A stretch of DNA of 64,000 nt from Bifidobacteriaceae bacterium UBA2724 (GCA_002353815.1 DEKK01000008.1:14038-78037), one strand, 5' to 3'. Positions 1 to 11,074 are shown, numbered from the stretch's first letter. Translations and numbers: made by a program. Notes: generated from the letters alone by a model not told the origin.

Positions 1-1262
1 GCACCGGAGACGGAATTCCCGCCGCATCCTTCTGCCGTGTCCGCCTCGGATGCCGCGGAGGCGATTGCCGAGATCCGGCCGGTCACGGCGCTGGCGGCGC
101 TGATGTCGCCCGTCGTGGGATTGATGGCGACGAGATGGCTCATCTGCGTGGACGGTTGCAGCTCCGTGGCAGAGTCGGCGGCGGGGGCGACCTGCGCCGT
201 CGCGTCGCCATGCGCATCTGCATCCAGGGGCCTGTATGTGACAAAAAGCGGTGCGTCCGTGTCTTCCGGGGAGGCGGTGCCATCCGGGGAAGCAGTGGCA
301 TTCGCTGTGCCAGCCTCGGCAGGCTGCACGAGTCTGCTGATGGGATTGGTGTGCAATCCCAGCTGTTCTGCGGTGGGTTCGGACGTCGCATGCCATTCCA
401 GCTGGTCTTCGGTGAGGGCCGACATGACCTGCTGGTATTTCTCCAGTGCCTTGTCCGCGTCTGCCGGGCGGGCGTCCACCGATCGTGCGGTGAGCTCCGC
501 CACGAAATCCGAAACGGCTTTCGGGATGTCGGGGTACGCCGATGCCAGCGAAGGCACGTCTTCGTGCACGTGTTTGAAGACGATGGTCATGGCGTTGTCC
601 GTTTGGAACGGGGTCACGCCGCTGATGAGCTCCCAGGCCATGATGCCCACGGAGTACAGGTCGCCCTGCGGGGTGGCGAGGTTGTCCGAGATCATCTCGG
701 GCGCCAGATACGCGGCCGTGCCCAGCAGCATGCCAGTGGTTGCGAGGGTGGCCTGGGACGTCGCCTTCGCGAGCCCGAAATCGGTGATCTGCACATGCCC
801 GCGCTTGTTGATGAGGATGTTCTCGGGCTTGATGTCGCGGTGCACCACGCCTTCGCGGTGGGCCGCGGCGAGGCCATCGAGCGTTTCGCCGATCGTCTTC
901 ATCATCTCGGCGATGGTGAAATGGCGCTTGCGCTGGATCTCATACCGAAGGTTGACGCCTTCGACATATTCCATGACGAGGAAGTCGAGTCCGTTCCATT
1001 CCCCGAAGTCATACACCTGCACGATGTGAGCGTTGGCGATCTGCGCCGCTGACCGCGCCTCGCGGCGGAAATACTTGATGAAACGTTCGCGTTCGCTCCC
1101 CTGCGCGAGCTGAGTGTGCATGATCTTGAGGGCGACGGTGCGCGACAGACGCTCGTCCATCGCCTGGTAGACGGTTGCCATGCCTCCGTCGGCGATGCGG
1201 CGGGTGATGGTGTATCGGCCGTCAATCTTGTCTCCGATCGGCCCCTGGATCGCTGAACTCAT
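1..1262 (-). CDS. Ser/Thr protein kinase, C-terminus beyond window edge
   Basis: Transfers phosphate from ATP to Ser/Thr of target proteins. The reading frame starts with ATG at 1262 and stays open to the window edge (about 420 codons seen). The Hanks kinase motifs are all present: glycine loop IADGGMATVY (about residues 23-32), Lys46 in VALKIM, catalytic HRDIKPEN at 141-148, DFG at 161-163 and an APE motif (YLAPEMI). After about residue 290 the sequence becomes a Thr/Ala/Pro-rich linker. No transmembrane or PASTA part is visible, but it could lie outside the window. The gene runs 78 bp behind the polyprenyl synthetase on the same strand, so the two may be cotranscribed. TACCAT lies 7 bases before the ATG with no clear Shine-Dalgarno, hinting at an additional leaderless start. 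The family is sure; PknA/B-type assignment is inference. Confidence 0.9.
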   Translation of the reverse strand, partial: MSSAIQGPIGDKIDGRYTITRRIADGGMATVYQAMDERLSRTVALKIMHTQLAQGSERERFIKYFRREARSAAQIANAHIVQVYDFGEWNGLDFLVMEYVEGVNLRYEIQRKRHFTIAEMMKTIGETLDGLAAAHREGVVHRDIKPENILINKRGHVQITDFGLAKATSQATLATTGMLLGTAAYLAPEMISDNLATPQGDLYSVGIMAWELISGVTPFQTDNAMTIVFKHVHEDVPSLASAYPDIPKAVSDFVAELTARSVDARPADADKALEKYQQVMSALTEDQLEWHATSEPTAEQLGLHTNPISRLVQPAEAGTANATASPDGTASPEDTDAPLFVTYRPLDADAHGDATAQVAPAADSATELQPSTQMSHLVAINPTTGDISAASAVTGRISAIASAASEADTAEGCGGNSVSG

Positions 1263-1340
1263 GGTTGTAATGGTAGAGCCATTATGAAAGAAATCTGACA
1301 AAGCTGGGCAAAAATCCCACGAAATCCACAGTACGGGCGT

Positions 1341-2468
1341 TCATCGTGCGGACGGGCGGCCCACAGCGCCATCTGCGGAGGCGGTGGGGACGAACCGGGC
1401 GCACATCGCGCAGAGGGAGGAGGTGTCGCGGATGCCCAGGGCCTGCGCCCGGTCGGCAAGGGCGGTGAGGGACTGACGCCACAGGTCGTCTATACGGGAG
1501 CGGGATGCGGCGATGGCGCCGCTGCGTTTGAAGATCCCGGTGATGCGTTCGACGTCGCGGCCGGATTCGTCGGCGGACGCATACGACTCGACCAGATAGC
1601 GGCGGTCGGATTCATCGGCCCCGTCCAAGGCATCGGCCAGAAGCATGGTGCGTTTGCCTTCGCGGATGTCGCCGCCCACCGGCTTGCCGGTCGACTTGCT
1701 CGATCCGATGACGTCGATGAGGTCGTCGTTGATCTGGAACGCCACGCCCAGCGGTTCGCCGATCGCAAGGGCCGCGTCGTGCGCTGTCCGCGCGTCGGCG
1801 CCTGCACACACGAGGCCCAGCTCGATCGGGGCGATCGTGGTGTAGCTTGCGGTCTTCCACCGATAGGTGCGCTCCGCGGAGTCACGCAGGGCCGCGGGGT
1901 CGTCAAGGCTGATCGTCTCGACGGCGAGGTCCATGAACTGCCCTACCTCGACCTCGCGGTGCATGCGCAGGAAGATGTCCATGAGCGCGTCGCGGCTCTC
2001 CGGGAAGCTGCGGGACGCCCGGTGGGCGACGTCGACGGATGCGGTGGCCAGGAGGTCGCCGAGCATGATTGCCAGCCCCCTGCCCATCGACGGGGAGCCG
2101 ACGGCGCGGGACAGCGCCTTGTGCGCGGCGGGCAATCCGCGGCGCATGTCGGAATCGTCGATGATGTCGTCATGCACCAGCGCGGCGGTCTGGAATATCT
2201 CGATGGCGCACGCCACGTCGGCGGCTGCGTCGTCCGACGCCCCGGTCTGGTGCTCGGCCCGGGATTCGTCGCGGGCCGCGTCGTAAGTCTCGAGCAGAAG
2301 CATGGCACGCAGACGCTTGCCTCCCCGCGATGACGTCGCCGCCTGCGCGGTGACTTCCTTGAGCACGTCGTCCGATTGGGGCGAACCGTGCATGGCGCAG
2401 TAGTCCGTCACGAGATGTTCGATGCGGCTGTCAAAGCTTTCACGTGTCATGTGTTCCACATCGACCAT
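1341..2468 (-). CDS. Polyprenyl diphosphate synthetase (IspA/IdsA family)
   Basis: Trans-isoprenyl diphosphate synthase that condenses isopentenyl diphosphate with allylic diphosphates. Both aspartate-rich motifs are present: LVHDDIIDDSDMRRG (first) and QINDDLID (second). GGKRLRAM near the N-terminus fits the substrate-binding region. The length, about 375 residues, is normal. Chain length cannot be read with confidence. The reading frame continues upstream to 2897, but that part is low-complexity Pro/Arg/His and not family-like. I take ATG 2468 (MVDVEHM); ATG 2450 (MTRES) is an alternative, and neither has a strong ribosome site. It is followed on the same strand by the kinase. The product could feed undecaprenyl or other isoprenoid carrier synthesis (inference). 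Confidence 0.88.
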   Translation of the reverse strand: MVDVEHMTRESFDSRIEHLVTDYCAMHGSPQSDDVLKEVTAQAATSSRGGKRLRAMLLLETYDAARDESRAEHQTGASDDAAADVACAIEIFQTAALVHDDIIDDSDMRRGLPAAHKALSRAVGSPSMGRGLAIMLGDLLATASVDVAHRASRSFPESRDALMDIFLRMHREVEVGQFMDLAVETISLDDPAALRDSAERTYRWKTASYTTIAPIELGLVCAGADARTAHDAALAIGEPLGVAFQINDDLIDVIGSSKSTGKPVGGDIREGKRTMLLADALDGADESDRRYLVESYASADESGRDVERITGIFKRSGAIAASRSRIDDLWRQSLTALADRAQALGIRDTSSLCAMCARFVPTASADGAVGRPSAR

Positions 2469-2826
2469 GGTAATGCACGGCGGGGGACGGGCGCAGGCCC
2501 GGAAGATGGCACGGGTCATGGGGCGGAGCGGGCGCCGGTGGATGGGCGTGGGCGGGGAACGAGATGGCCGGGGCGCGGGCGGTGCATGGCGGTGGTGCGG
2601 GGCGGTGGTGCGGGGCGGTCGGGGTGATTGGTGTGGTCGGGGTCGATCGGGTTGTGCACATCGCCGCGGTGTGTTGTCCACAACCGCCGCAGGATATCCC
2701 CACTCCGTGGTTCCCGTCCACAGTGACGCACATTTTCCGATGCGGACCCGGCGCTCGCGGCCCCCATGCCACTGTTGGCTCACGGCGTTCGCAACACGGT
2801 GTGCGCCGGGGCGAAAGGAATCTTCG
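2469..2826. other. Divergent intergenic region with DnaA-like boxes
   Basis: 358 bp without a convincing gene lie between the divergent polyprenyl synthetase and the DUF4192-like gene. The left part is G-rich and repetitive (GGGGCGGTGGTGCGGGG-like). The right part holds TTGTGCACA (2652-2660) and TTGTCCACAA (2674-2683), the latter a good actinobacterial DnaA-box match. No clear -35/-10 pair could be chosen for either gene. Confidence 0.5.
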
Positions 2827-3567
2827 ATGAAAAACACGAGTGACAAGGGACGGAGCACCTCCGACGACGCGACGAACGAGCGACGCATCGCCCGCATCCT
2901 GCGCGAGATGAGGGGAGGCCCGCGCGCCGACTACGAGCGCATCGAAGCCGAGACGGTCGAACGGCTGCACGATGAGTTGCATTCCAGGCGTGTGACCGAC
3001 GGGATCGTGGACACCGACACCGTATGGTTCACGCCCGTCGTGGACCAGTGGATGCGGTCCATCGACGTGGGCGAGGAGATGCTGACAACCGATTCCGTGG
3101 TGCGCTACGCCGCGGCGAACGAGGAAACCCTGGCTCTGCGCGACGCACTGCTGGTGTCGTTGCTTTCCGAAGCCGACCGCGACTCCGTGCTCCGGATGGC
3201 CTGCGAGCCGCATTCTGCTGACAGCGTGCACACGGTGTATGACGCGCTGACCGCGGTGTTCACGGAATCCACGGCGGTGCCCGACCTTCCCCGCTGCGCG
3301 ATGGGGGTGCAGATGCACGCCCATCTGCTCAAGGCGCTTCCTCGTCGCTACACCGCGCATGTCCATGCGAGCCTGGCGTATCTGTGCTGGTGGATGGGTT
3401 TCTTCTCCGAGGCACGGGACAGCGCCGAGATTGCCCTCGACATCAACCCATCGTGCACGCTCGCCGACATCATCCTGAACGCGCTGAGGTTCCACATCAT
3501 GCCGGCGTGGGCCGATTTCGCTCTCGGCGAAATCGACGACGATAATTGCGGCCCTTGCGAAACTTGA
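2827..3567 (+). CDS. Hypothetical protein, DUF4192-like
   Basis: A 246-residue cytosolic protein of unknown function. The C-terminal part (YTAHVHASLAYLCWWMGFFSEA, then ALDINPSCTLADIIL) has the helical, TPR-like pattern seen at the end of actinobacterial DUF4192 proteins, which often sit next to sigA-type genes. ATG 2827 is preceded by GAAAGGAATCTTCG, a usable ribosome site. The frame continues upstream to 2422, but that portion is low-complexity and not protein-like. No signal peptide or membrane segment. A candidate promoter for the downstream sigma factor overlaps its 3' end. The DUF assignment is by pattern memory only. Confidence 0.7.
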   Translation: MKNTSDKGRSTSDDATNERRIARILREMRGGPRADYERIEAETVERLHDELHSRRVTDGIVDTDTVWFTPVVDQWMRSIDVGEEMLTTDSVVRYAAANEETLALRDALLVSLLSEADRDSVLRMACEPHSADSVHTVYDALTAVFTESTAVPDLPRCAMGVQMHAHLLKALPRRYTAHVHASLAYLCWWMGFFSEARDSAEIALDINPSCTLADIILNALRFHIMPAWADFALGEIDDDNCGPCET

Positions 3568-3575
3568 TGTACTAT
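3546..3575 (+). promoter_or_regulatory. Candidate sigA promoter
   Basis: TTGCGG (3546-3551), 18 bp spacer, TACTAT (3570-3575), giving a leader of roughly 65 nt before the TTG start of the sigma factor gene. It overlaps the stop of the upstream gene. The similar element TTGCGG with TATACTAT is seen before the trigger factor gene. Confidence 0.4.
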
Positions 3576-3646
3576 AAACAAGTTGCACTTGCCCGAACTG
3601 TGCCTAGTGACGGATAGGCGAAGCGAGTGCTGTGCTAGGAGGGATT

Positions 3647-5311
<1,665 letters not shown>

Positions 5312-5360
5312 CGCACGGCCGTGGTCCGCGGTAAGGTGACACGGCGACACAGCATGTGAA

Positions 5361-5382
5361 AAGGCCCGCTTCGGCGGGCCTT
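5361..5382 (+). terminator. sigA terminator
   Basis: A perfect 9-bp GC-rich stem (AAGGCCCGC / GCGGGCCTT) closed by a TTCG tetraloop, 50 bp after the sigma factor stop codon. Confidence 0.85.
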
Positions 5383-5452
5383 CGCGTCCATGCCCGGCGC
5401 AGGGCGCGAAGTTCGAAGGATTTTCCTGGGAATTGTGCGGGAGGCAATGAGA

Positions 5453-7876
5453 ATGACCAAGGCAGACGGCGCCCGGAAGGATAAGAAAGACTACGGTGCG
5501 GATTCCCTCGTGGTTCTCGAAGGCCTTGACGCGGTCCGCAAACGTCCGGGCATGTACATCGGAACCACGGATACCCAGGGGCTCATGCACTGCCTGTGGG
5601 AAATCATCGACAATTCGGTCGACGAGGCGCTTGCCGGCGCCTGCGACCGCATCACGGTGACGCTCCATGCAGATGGCTCGATCACCGTCGAGGACAACGG
5701 ACGAGGCATCCCTGTCGACGTGGAGCCCAAGACGGGTCTGACGGGCGTCGAGGTCGTGCTCACCAAGCTTCATGCCGGCGGCAAGTTCAACAGCAACGTC
5801 TATAAGAAATCAGGCGGCCTGCACGGCGTCGGTTCGTCCGTCGTCAACGCACTGAGCGAACGCCTGGACGTCGAAGTCGACCGCGGCGGCAAGACATACC
5901 GCATGGAATTCCACCAAGGCCATCCCGGTGTCTATGACGACGCGGACCCCGAGCATCCTTCGCCGTCGTCGCCGTTCAAGAAGACCCGCAAGGGCAGGCC
6001 GACGGAGCTGCGCGTGGTGGGCAGCTACCGCGGCAAGCGCACCGGCACGCGCATCCGTTACTGGGCCGACCGCGAGATTTTCACCCCGACGGCCACGTTC
6101 CAGTACGACGAACTCATCGACAGGGTGCGCCAGACCACGTTCCTCGTGCCCGGCCTGCGCATAGTCGTCATCGACGAAAACGTGCCCGAGACCGGCGACG
6201 CGGCAATCGACGACCGTATGGAAGTCGACGGCGACGCCTTCCAGAGCCAGCAGGCCCCGGCCGCGGCGACACCCGGCGGCGACGTTCAGATCCATGACGC
6301 CTCTGCGGATGACGGGGAGGAAGACGGCGGGGTCCGCGATGAATCCGCCGGGGAACGGGACGATGGGACCAGTGCTTTCGCGGACGCGTCCGCCGACGAT
6401 GCCACCGACGACGCCGATGGCGACGGGGTCGGCGCGCAGGACTCCGGCTCCGACCTGGCCCAGCTTGGCACGGCGGCCCCGTCGGCGCATCCGCGTGTTC
6501 AGGAATTCCTGCACGAAGGCGGAGTCGTGGACTTCGTCGACTTCCTGTCTCATGGCGCGCCCGTGTGCGACGTGTGGCACGTTTCCGGACAGGGCGACTA
6601 CGACGAGGAGGCTCAGGCCGTCGACGAGAACGGAGACCTGCATGCCACCCTCGTCAAGCGCACGTGCGAGGTCGACATCGCCCTGCGTTGGGTCGACGAC
6701 TACGACACGACCATCCGCTCCTTCGTCAACGTGGTCGAGACGCCTGGCGGCGGCACCCATCTCGACGGATTCCTCAATTCCCTCGTCAAGCAGGTGCGCA
6801 AATACGTCGAGGCGAATGCGCGCAAGCTCAAGGTGAACCTCAAGGACTCCGCCATGAAGGTCGAACGCGACGACGTCATGACCGGCCTGGTCGCCGTGGT
6901 GTCGGTGCGTGTGCCCGAACCGCAGTTCCAGGGACAGGTCAAAGGGGTCCTTGGAACCCCCCAGGTGCGTCCCATCGTCACGTCCGTCTGCGACGAGCAG
7001 CTCGGCCAGATGATCTCGGGGTCCAAGCGGGGGTTCAAGGACCAGTCCCTGCGCGTGCTCGAGAAGATCAGCGGCGAGATGCACGCCCGCATCCAGGCCC
7101 GCAAGACCAAGGAGGTCACGCGCCGCAAGAACGCCCTCGAATCCGCCTCCATGCCTTCCAAGCTGTCGGATTGCCAGCCTGGCAACGACGACATCGCCGA
7201 GCTCTTCATCGTCGAGGGCGACTCCGCCCTCGGCACGGCGAAGGCCGCCCGCAACTCCATGTTCCAGGCGCTGCTGCCCATCCGAGGAAAGATCCTCAAC
7301 GTCCAGAAGGCCTCCACCGCGCAGATCCTCGGCAACAAGGAATGCTCCGCCATCATTCAGGTCGTCGGAGCGGGGTCGGGAAGCACCTTCGACATCGATC
7401 AGGCGCGCTATAACAAAGTCATCATGATGACCGACGCCGATGTGGACGGCGCCCACATCCGCACGCTGCTGCTCACGTTGTTCTACCGGTACATGCGTCC
7501 GCTCGTCGAGGCCGGCCACGTCTACGCCGCCGTGCCGCCGCTGCATCGCATCGCGCTCGCCGGAAAACACAAGGGTGAGTTCGTCTACACGTATTCCGAA
7601 GACGAGCTGCAGACGAAGCTTGCGGATTTGCGCGCCCAGCATATCGACTACAACCCGGACGTGCAGCGTTACAAGGGCCTGGGCGAGATGGACGCCGACC
7701 AGCTGGCCGACACCACCATGGATCCGCGCACGCGCACGCTGCGCCGCATCCGTCTTGAGGACGCCGCGCACGCGTCGGATGTGTTCGAGCTTCTCATGGG
7801 GGACGACGTCCCGCCCCGGCGCCAGTTCATCATCGACAACGCCGACGACTTCGACCGTTCGAACATCGACGCCTGA
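5453..7876 (+). CDS. parE: Type IIA topoisomerase subunit B (ParE/GyrB family)
   Basis: ATPase and TOPRIM subunit of a type IIA topoisomerase, about 807 residues. ATG 5453 is chosen because GGGAGG (5439-5444) is 8 bases upstream; ATG 5447 is too close. GHKL ATPase motifs: EIIDNSVDEALAG, EDNGRGIPVD, GLHGVGSSVVNALS. TOPRIM motifs: EGDSALGTAK and DADVDGAHIRTLLL; near the end RYKGLGEMD. Residues about 245-345, in the transducer region, are a low-complexity Asp/Ala/Gly-rich insertion absent from ordinary family members, which explains the extra length. Its partner A subunit lies at 11238-13865. I call it ParE rather than GyrB because it is away from dnaA/dnaN/recF, and its partner has a ParC-like GDSAIYEAM resistance region. 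That choice is inference. Confidence 0.9.
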   Translation: MTKADGARKDKKDYGADSLVVLEGLDAVRKRPGMYIGTTDTQGLMHCLWEIIDNSVDEALAGACDRITVTLHADGSITVEDNGRGIPVDVEPKTGLTGVEVVLTKLHAGGKFNSNVYKKSGGLHGVGSSVVNALSERLDVEVDRGGKTYRMEFHQGHPGVYDDADPEHPSPSSPFKKTRKGRPTELRVVGSYRGKRTGTRIRYWADREIFTPTATFQYDELIDRVRQTTFLVPGLRIVVIDENVPETGDAAIDDRMEVDGDAFQSQQAPAAATPGGDVQIHDASADDGEEDGGVRDESAGERDDGTSAFADASADDATDDADGDGVGAQDSGSDLAQLGTAAPSAHPRVQEFLHEGGVVDFVDFLSHGAPVCDVWHVSGQGDYDEEAQAVDENGDLHATLVKRTCEVDIALRWVDDYDTTIRSFVNVVETPGGGTHLDGFLNSLVKQVRKYVEANARKLKVNLKDSAMKVERDDVMTGLVAVVSVRVPEPQFQGQVKGVLGTPQVRPIVTSVCDEQLGQMISGSKRGFKDQSLRVLEKISGEMHARIQARKTKEVTRRKNALESASMPSKLSDCQPGNDDIAELFIVEGDSALGTAKAARNSMFQALLPIRGKILNVQKASTAQILGNKECSAIIQVVGAGSGSTFDIDQARYNKVIMMTDADVDGAHIRTLLLTLFYRYMRPLVEAGHVYAAVPPLHRIALAGKHKGEFVYTYSEDELQTKLADLRAQHIDYNPDVQRYKGLGEMDADQLADTTMDPRTRTLRRIRLEDAAHASDVFELLMGDDVPPRRQFIIDNADDFDRSNIDA

Positions 7877-7980
7877 CACGCCGGCGGGGGAGCGGAACAA
7901 TTTCCCTCCTTCCCCTCGGGTACGCCCGGCCTCAGGGAACGGGGCCTTGATACAGTGGAGTCATCAACGAAAGGGTGGGA

Positions 7981-8730
7981 ATGGCTCGTTCTATATACCT
8001 CATACGGCACGGTCGCACGGCCTACAATGCGCAGAACCGGTTCCAGGGCCAGGTGGACATCCCTCTTGACGAGGTGGGTGTCTGGCAGGCCGACCGCACG
8101 GGGGAGGCCTTGCGCGAGCTGCTGTCCCACAACCAGCGCATCGCCCCGGCGAGCGGCGCCACGCTGCCATCCGACGGTACGCAGTTCAACCCGGCGTCGT
8201 CCATCGTCGTCGTTTCGTCGGATCTGAGCCGCGCCGCCCAGACCGCGCATGCGTTCGCCGATCCGTGGGGACTGGAGGTCCACCTTGACAAGCGTCTGCG
8301 CGAAAGGGCGTTCGGCGATTGGGAAGGCGTCCCGCTTGCACAGGCGGAGCATGATTTCCCCGAGGACTTCCGGCTGTGGCGCGATGGAATGGGCGGCGAG
8401 CTTCGGCACGGGGCGGAGTCCCGCGAAAGCCTCGGCACCCGCGGCATGGAGGCGGTGAACGACTGGGCGTCCCGCGTCGATGACGACCAGATCGTCATGT
8501 TTTTCTCCCATGGCGCGTGCATCGCCGAGACAATCGACCATATGCTCGAGCCTGTGGGCACCACGTCGGGCATCGCCAATTTCTCGACCATGCGCAACGA
8601 CCACTGGGCCGAGCTCATTCCCTTCGACCGCCCCGGGCAGGAGCAGCGCTGGCGGCTCCTGTTTTACAACCGCGGGCCCGCCGCGGCCATGCTGCCTTCG
8701 TGGGACGATCCTTTCGGGCAGAACGCCTGA
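7981..8730 (+). CDS. Histidine phosphatase family protein (phosphoglycerate-mutase-like)
   Basis: A 249-residue member of the branch-1 histidine phosphatase superfamily. The catalytic His lies in LIRHGRTAYN at the N-terminus. VVVSSDLSRAAQTAHAF carries the second conserved Arg, LRERAFGDWEG the acidic proton-donor region, and FFSHGACIAETIDHML the second catalytic His. ATG 7981 follows AAAGGGTGGGA. The family includes cofactor-dependent mutases and phosphatases for many small molecules; the substrate is not readable, and glycolytic mutase activity should not be assumed. It lies 104 bp after parE. Confidence 0.88.
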   Translation: MARSIYLIRHGRTAYNAQNRFQGQVDIPLDEVGVWQADRTGEALRELLSHNQRIAPASGATLPSDGTQFNPASSIVVVSSDLSRAAQTAHAFADPWGLEVHLDKRLRERAFGDWEGVPLAQAEHDFPEDFRLWRDGMGGELRHGAESRESLGTRGMEAVNDWASRVDDDQIVMFFSHGACIAETIDHMLEPVGTTSGIANFSTMRNDHWAELIPFDRPGQEQRWRLLFYNRGPAAAMLPSWDDPFGQNA

Positions 8731-9178
8731 AACGACTCCGCCGTCCCTCTCATCCGGCGGACGGCGAGCCGTGGCAGGCAATCCGCCGGAGCCTGGCAGG
8801 GATGGGCGGCATACGGCGGACGTGCAGCGGCGAACCGCCGGTCCAGACAGGCTCAGGAATGGGCGCAGGCTCACGGATGGACAATGGGCTGGCGTGGGAA
8901 CCAGTGCGCGGTGCCTGTGGCCGCGCGCCTGGGGCTTCACGTTCCCGTGCGTCCGACCGCAATCATCGCTTCGCCCCACCCTCGCGCGGACCGCCATGCC
9001 CAACGGTCCCGCGGCATGGCCTCAAGACACGGCCTGCGAGATTAATGGAAAACGACAACAGTGTCATACAATAGGGGATAGGGCAGTCGCGGGCACATCA
9101 GTGTCGATGTCATGCCGCGCAGTGCCACAGAAGCCTTGTATGACTAAGACGTGAAAGAACGAAAGGGTGTTCACAGTC
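8731..9178. other. Intergenic region, no gene seen
   Basis: 448 bp without a supported gene. It holds a hairpin just after the phosphatase (8739-8766) and a weak promoter candidate for the Sel1 gene (TTAATG 9042-9047, 19 bp, TACAAT 9067-9072). The rest shows nothing recognisable. Confidence 0.5.
8739..8766 (+). terminator. Hairpin after the histidine phosphatase
   Basis: An 8-bp stem (CGCCGTCC / GGACGGCG) 9 bp after the stop codon. There is no T-tract, so terminator function is uncertain. Confidence 0.35.
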
Positions 9179-11074
9179 GTGGGTATGTTTGAACTGGATG
9201 ATGATGGACTGGAGCGTTCCGGGGATCCGGGCGCGGGCCATCCGAACGGATCCGCGTCAGGTCCTTCCGGCGTCGGCCCCGGGGATTCAGGGATGCCGCA
9301 TGCCTCGCATGACCATCCTGCCGATGCGCAGAGAACGCCGCATCCCCGCCACGGCGCCGACCAAACGGGCGACGAGGCCGCGGTTTCGGCCGACATGACA
9401 ACCAAAGACAAGCGTCTGGCCGAAGGCCTGGGGTCCCTGACCCCTGCCAACGGCGACTTCGATTCGCGCGATGCCATGCTGACACGCCATGACGAGGAAG
9501 AACGCGACCATTCGCTGTTGCGCAGGGCGGCTTCGCCCCACACCGACATGACGTTCCCCGAATTCGACTTTGCGCGGGAATACAAGATTCCCGAGGAACT
9601 CATGCCAACCGAGAAGACGGTCCCCGACCCTGACGAGACGACATCCGACGAGGTGAACGGCGTCGCGACGCTGAACCAGCACATCTCGGAGGTCACCAAG
9701 GCGGTGCGTGCCGCGCAGACCGCCGAGAACTACCGCAACCCGGCCGAGCAGGGCGACGCGCAGGCGCAGCTCATCCTCGGCGACATGCTGTTCCTCGGCG
9801 TCGGCATGAAACAGGACACCACGAAGGCGTTCGATTGGTACATGAGATCGGCCGAGCAGGGCAGCGCCCCGTCGCAAAACAACCTGGGGATCCTGTATTT
9901 CCAAGGGGGCGGGGGCGTGGAGCCCGACAAACGCCAGGCCGCGCTGTTCTTCCACGAGGCGGCCAAGGCCGGATATCCCTACGCGCAGGCCAATCTCGGT
10001 CTTCTTTACGATTCGGGCGAAGGCGTCCGCCGCGACTACGAGAAAGCCGCCATGTGGTTCCGCAAGGCGGCCGACAAAGGAATCGCCATCGCCGAACTGG
10101 GCATCGGCACGCTGCTGTTCAATGGCAATGCCGGGGAACAGGACCTCGACCTCGCTTCCCGTTATTTCGAACGCGCCGCGCACCAGGGCAATGCAATCGC
10201 GCAGTTCAAGATCGGCATCATGCTGTACAGCGGCATCGGGGTTCCCAAGGACCCGGAGGCCGCCATCATGTGGTTCCGCAAGTCGGCGCAACAGGGACTG
10301 CCCCACGGCGAGACGGCGTTGGGACGCGCATACTACGAGGGTCATGGAGTCCGCAGGGATTTCCGCAAGGCGGGGTACTGGTTCTGGGAGGCCGCGATGC
10401 AGGATTTCGCCATAGCGCAGGGCGCCCTCGGCGACATGTACCGCCTGGGCTACGGCGTGGGCAGGGACGCCAAGCAGGCGGCCTACTGGTACGAGAAGGC
10501 CGCGGCGAAAGGCGACACCGACTCCCAGTTCAATCTCGGCGTGCTGTATGAGCGCGGCAACGGCGTGGAACAGAACTACGACAAGGCGCTTGAACTCTAC
10601 AAGCAGGCGGCCGTGCATGGCGACGGAAGGGCGCAGACCAACCTCGGCATGATGTACGCGTTCGGCGACGGCGTCGAACGCGACTACGACACGGCTTTCG
10701 ATTGGTTCGCGAGCGCCGCCGAGCAGGGCGACCCCAAGGCACAGACCAACCTCGGCGTACTGTATGAGGAAGGCATGGGCGTCGAACAGAACGACGAACA
10801 TGCGGTGGACCTGTACAGCGAGGCGGCCAAGCATGGCGACAAGACCGCGCAATGGCGCCTCGGCGTCATGTACATCGACGGCCGGGGAGTCGAACAGGAT
10901 TACGCCAAGGCCGCCGATCTGCTGGCGAAGGCCACATCGGCGGGCGAGGTACACGCCATGATGCGTCTCGCCGACCTCTACGACGAAGGACTGGGCGTGC
11001 CCAAGGACGGCCAGATGGCCAATGTGCTGCGCGAAGCGGCCGTGTACGAGAGCACACAGAAACTGTCGAAATAG
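9179..11074 (+). CDS. Sel1-repeat protein with 12 repeats
   Basis: About 631 residues. The first 180 are low-complexity (Gly/Ser/Asp-rich, then a charged stretch). From about residue 190 there are 12 consecutive Sel1 repeats of roughly 36 residues with the pattern A-x(2)-LG-x-(L/M)-Y-x(2)-G-x-GV-x-(R/Q)-(D/N)-x(3)-A-x(3)-(W/L)-(F/Y)-x(2)-AA-x(2)-G. Such repeats form a solenoid scaffold for protein binding. There is no signal peptide, lipobox or membrane helix, so a cytosolic adaptor is likely. The start is uncertain: GTG 9179 is best spaced from GAAAGG (9161-9166), GTG 9167 is too close, and ATG 9185 is also possible. It is convergent with parC across a shared hairpin. Partner unknown. Confidence 0.85.
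   Translation: MGMFELDDDGLERSGDPGAGHPNGSASGPSGVGPGDSGMPHASHDHPADAQRTPHPRHGADQTGDEAAVSADMTTKDKRLAEGLGSLTPANGDFDSRDAMLTRHDEEERDHSLLRRAASPHTDMTFPEFDFAREYKIPEELMPTEKTVPDPDETTSDEVNGVATLNQHISEVTKAVRAAQTAENYRNPAEQGDAQAQLILGDMLFLGVGMKQDTTKAFDWYMRSAEQGSAPSQNNLGILYFQGGGGVEPDKRQAALFFHEAAKAGYPYAQANLGLLYDSGEGVRRDYEKAAMWFRKAADKGIAIAELGIGTLLFNGNAGEQDLDLASRYFERAAHQGNAIAQFKIGIMLYSGIGVPKDPEAAIMWFRKSAQQGLPHGETALGRAYYEGHGVRRDFRKAGYWFWEAAMQDFAIAQGALGDMYRLGYGVGRDAKQAAYWYEKAAAKGDTDSQFNLGVLYERGNGVEQNYDKALELYKQAAVHGDGRAQTNLGMMYAFGDGVERDYDTAFDWFASAAEQGDPKAQTNLGVLYEEGMGVEQNDEHAVDLYSEAAKHGDKTAQWRLGVMYIDGRGVEQDYAKAADLLAKATSAGEVHAMMRLADLYDEGLGVPKDGQMANVLREAAVYESTQKLSK

Noticed and set aside
135..1052. Long plus-strand open frames opposite the kinase
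   Set aside because: They are high-GC shadows; the minus-strand frame carries all kinase motifs.
5810..7900. 696-residue antisense open frame across parE
   Set aside because: It has no family resemblance, Val/His/Asp-rich shadow composition, and covers conserved topoisomerase sequence.
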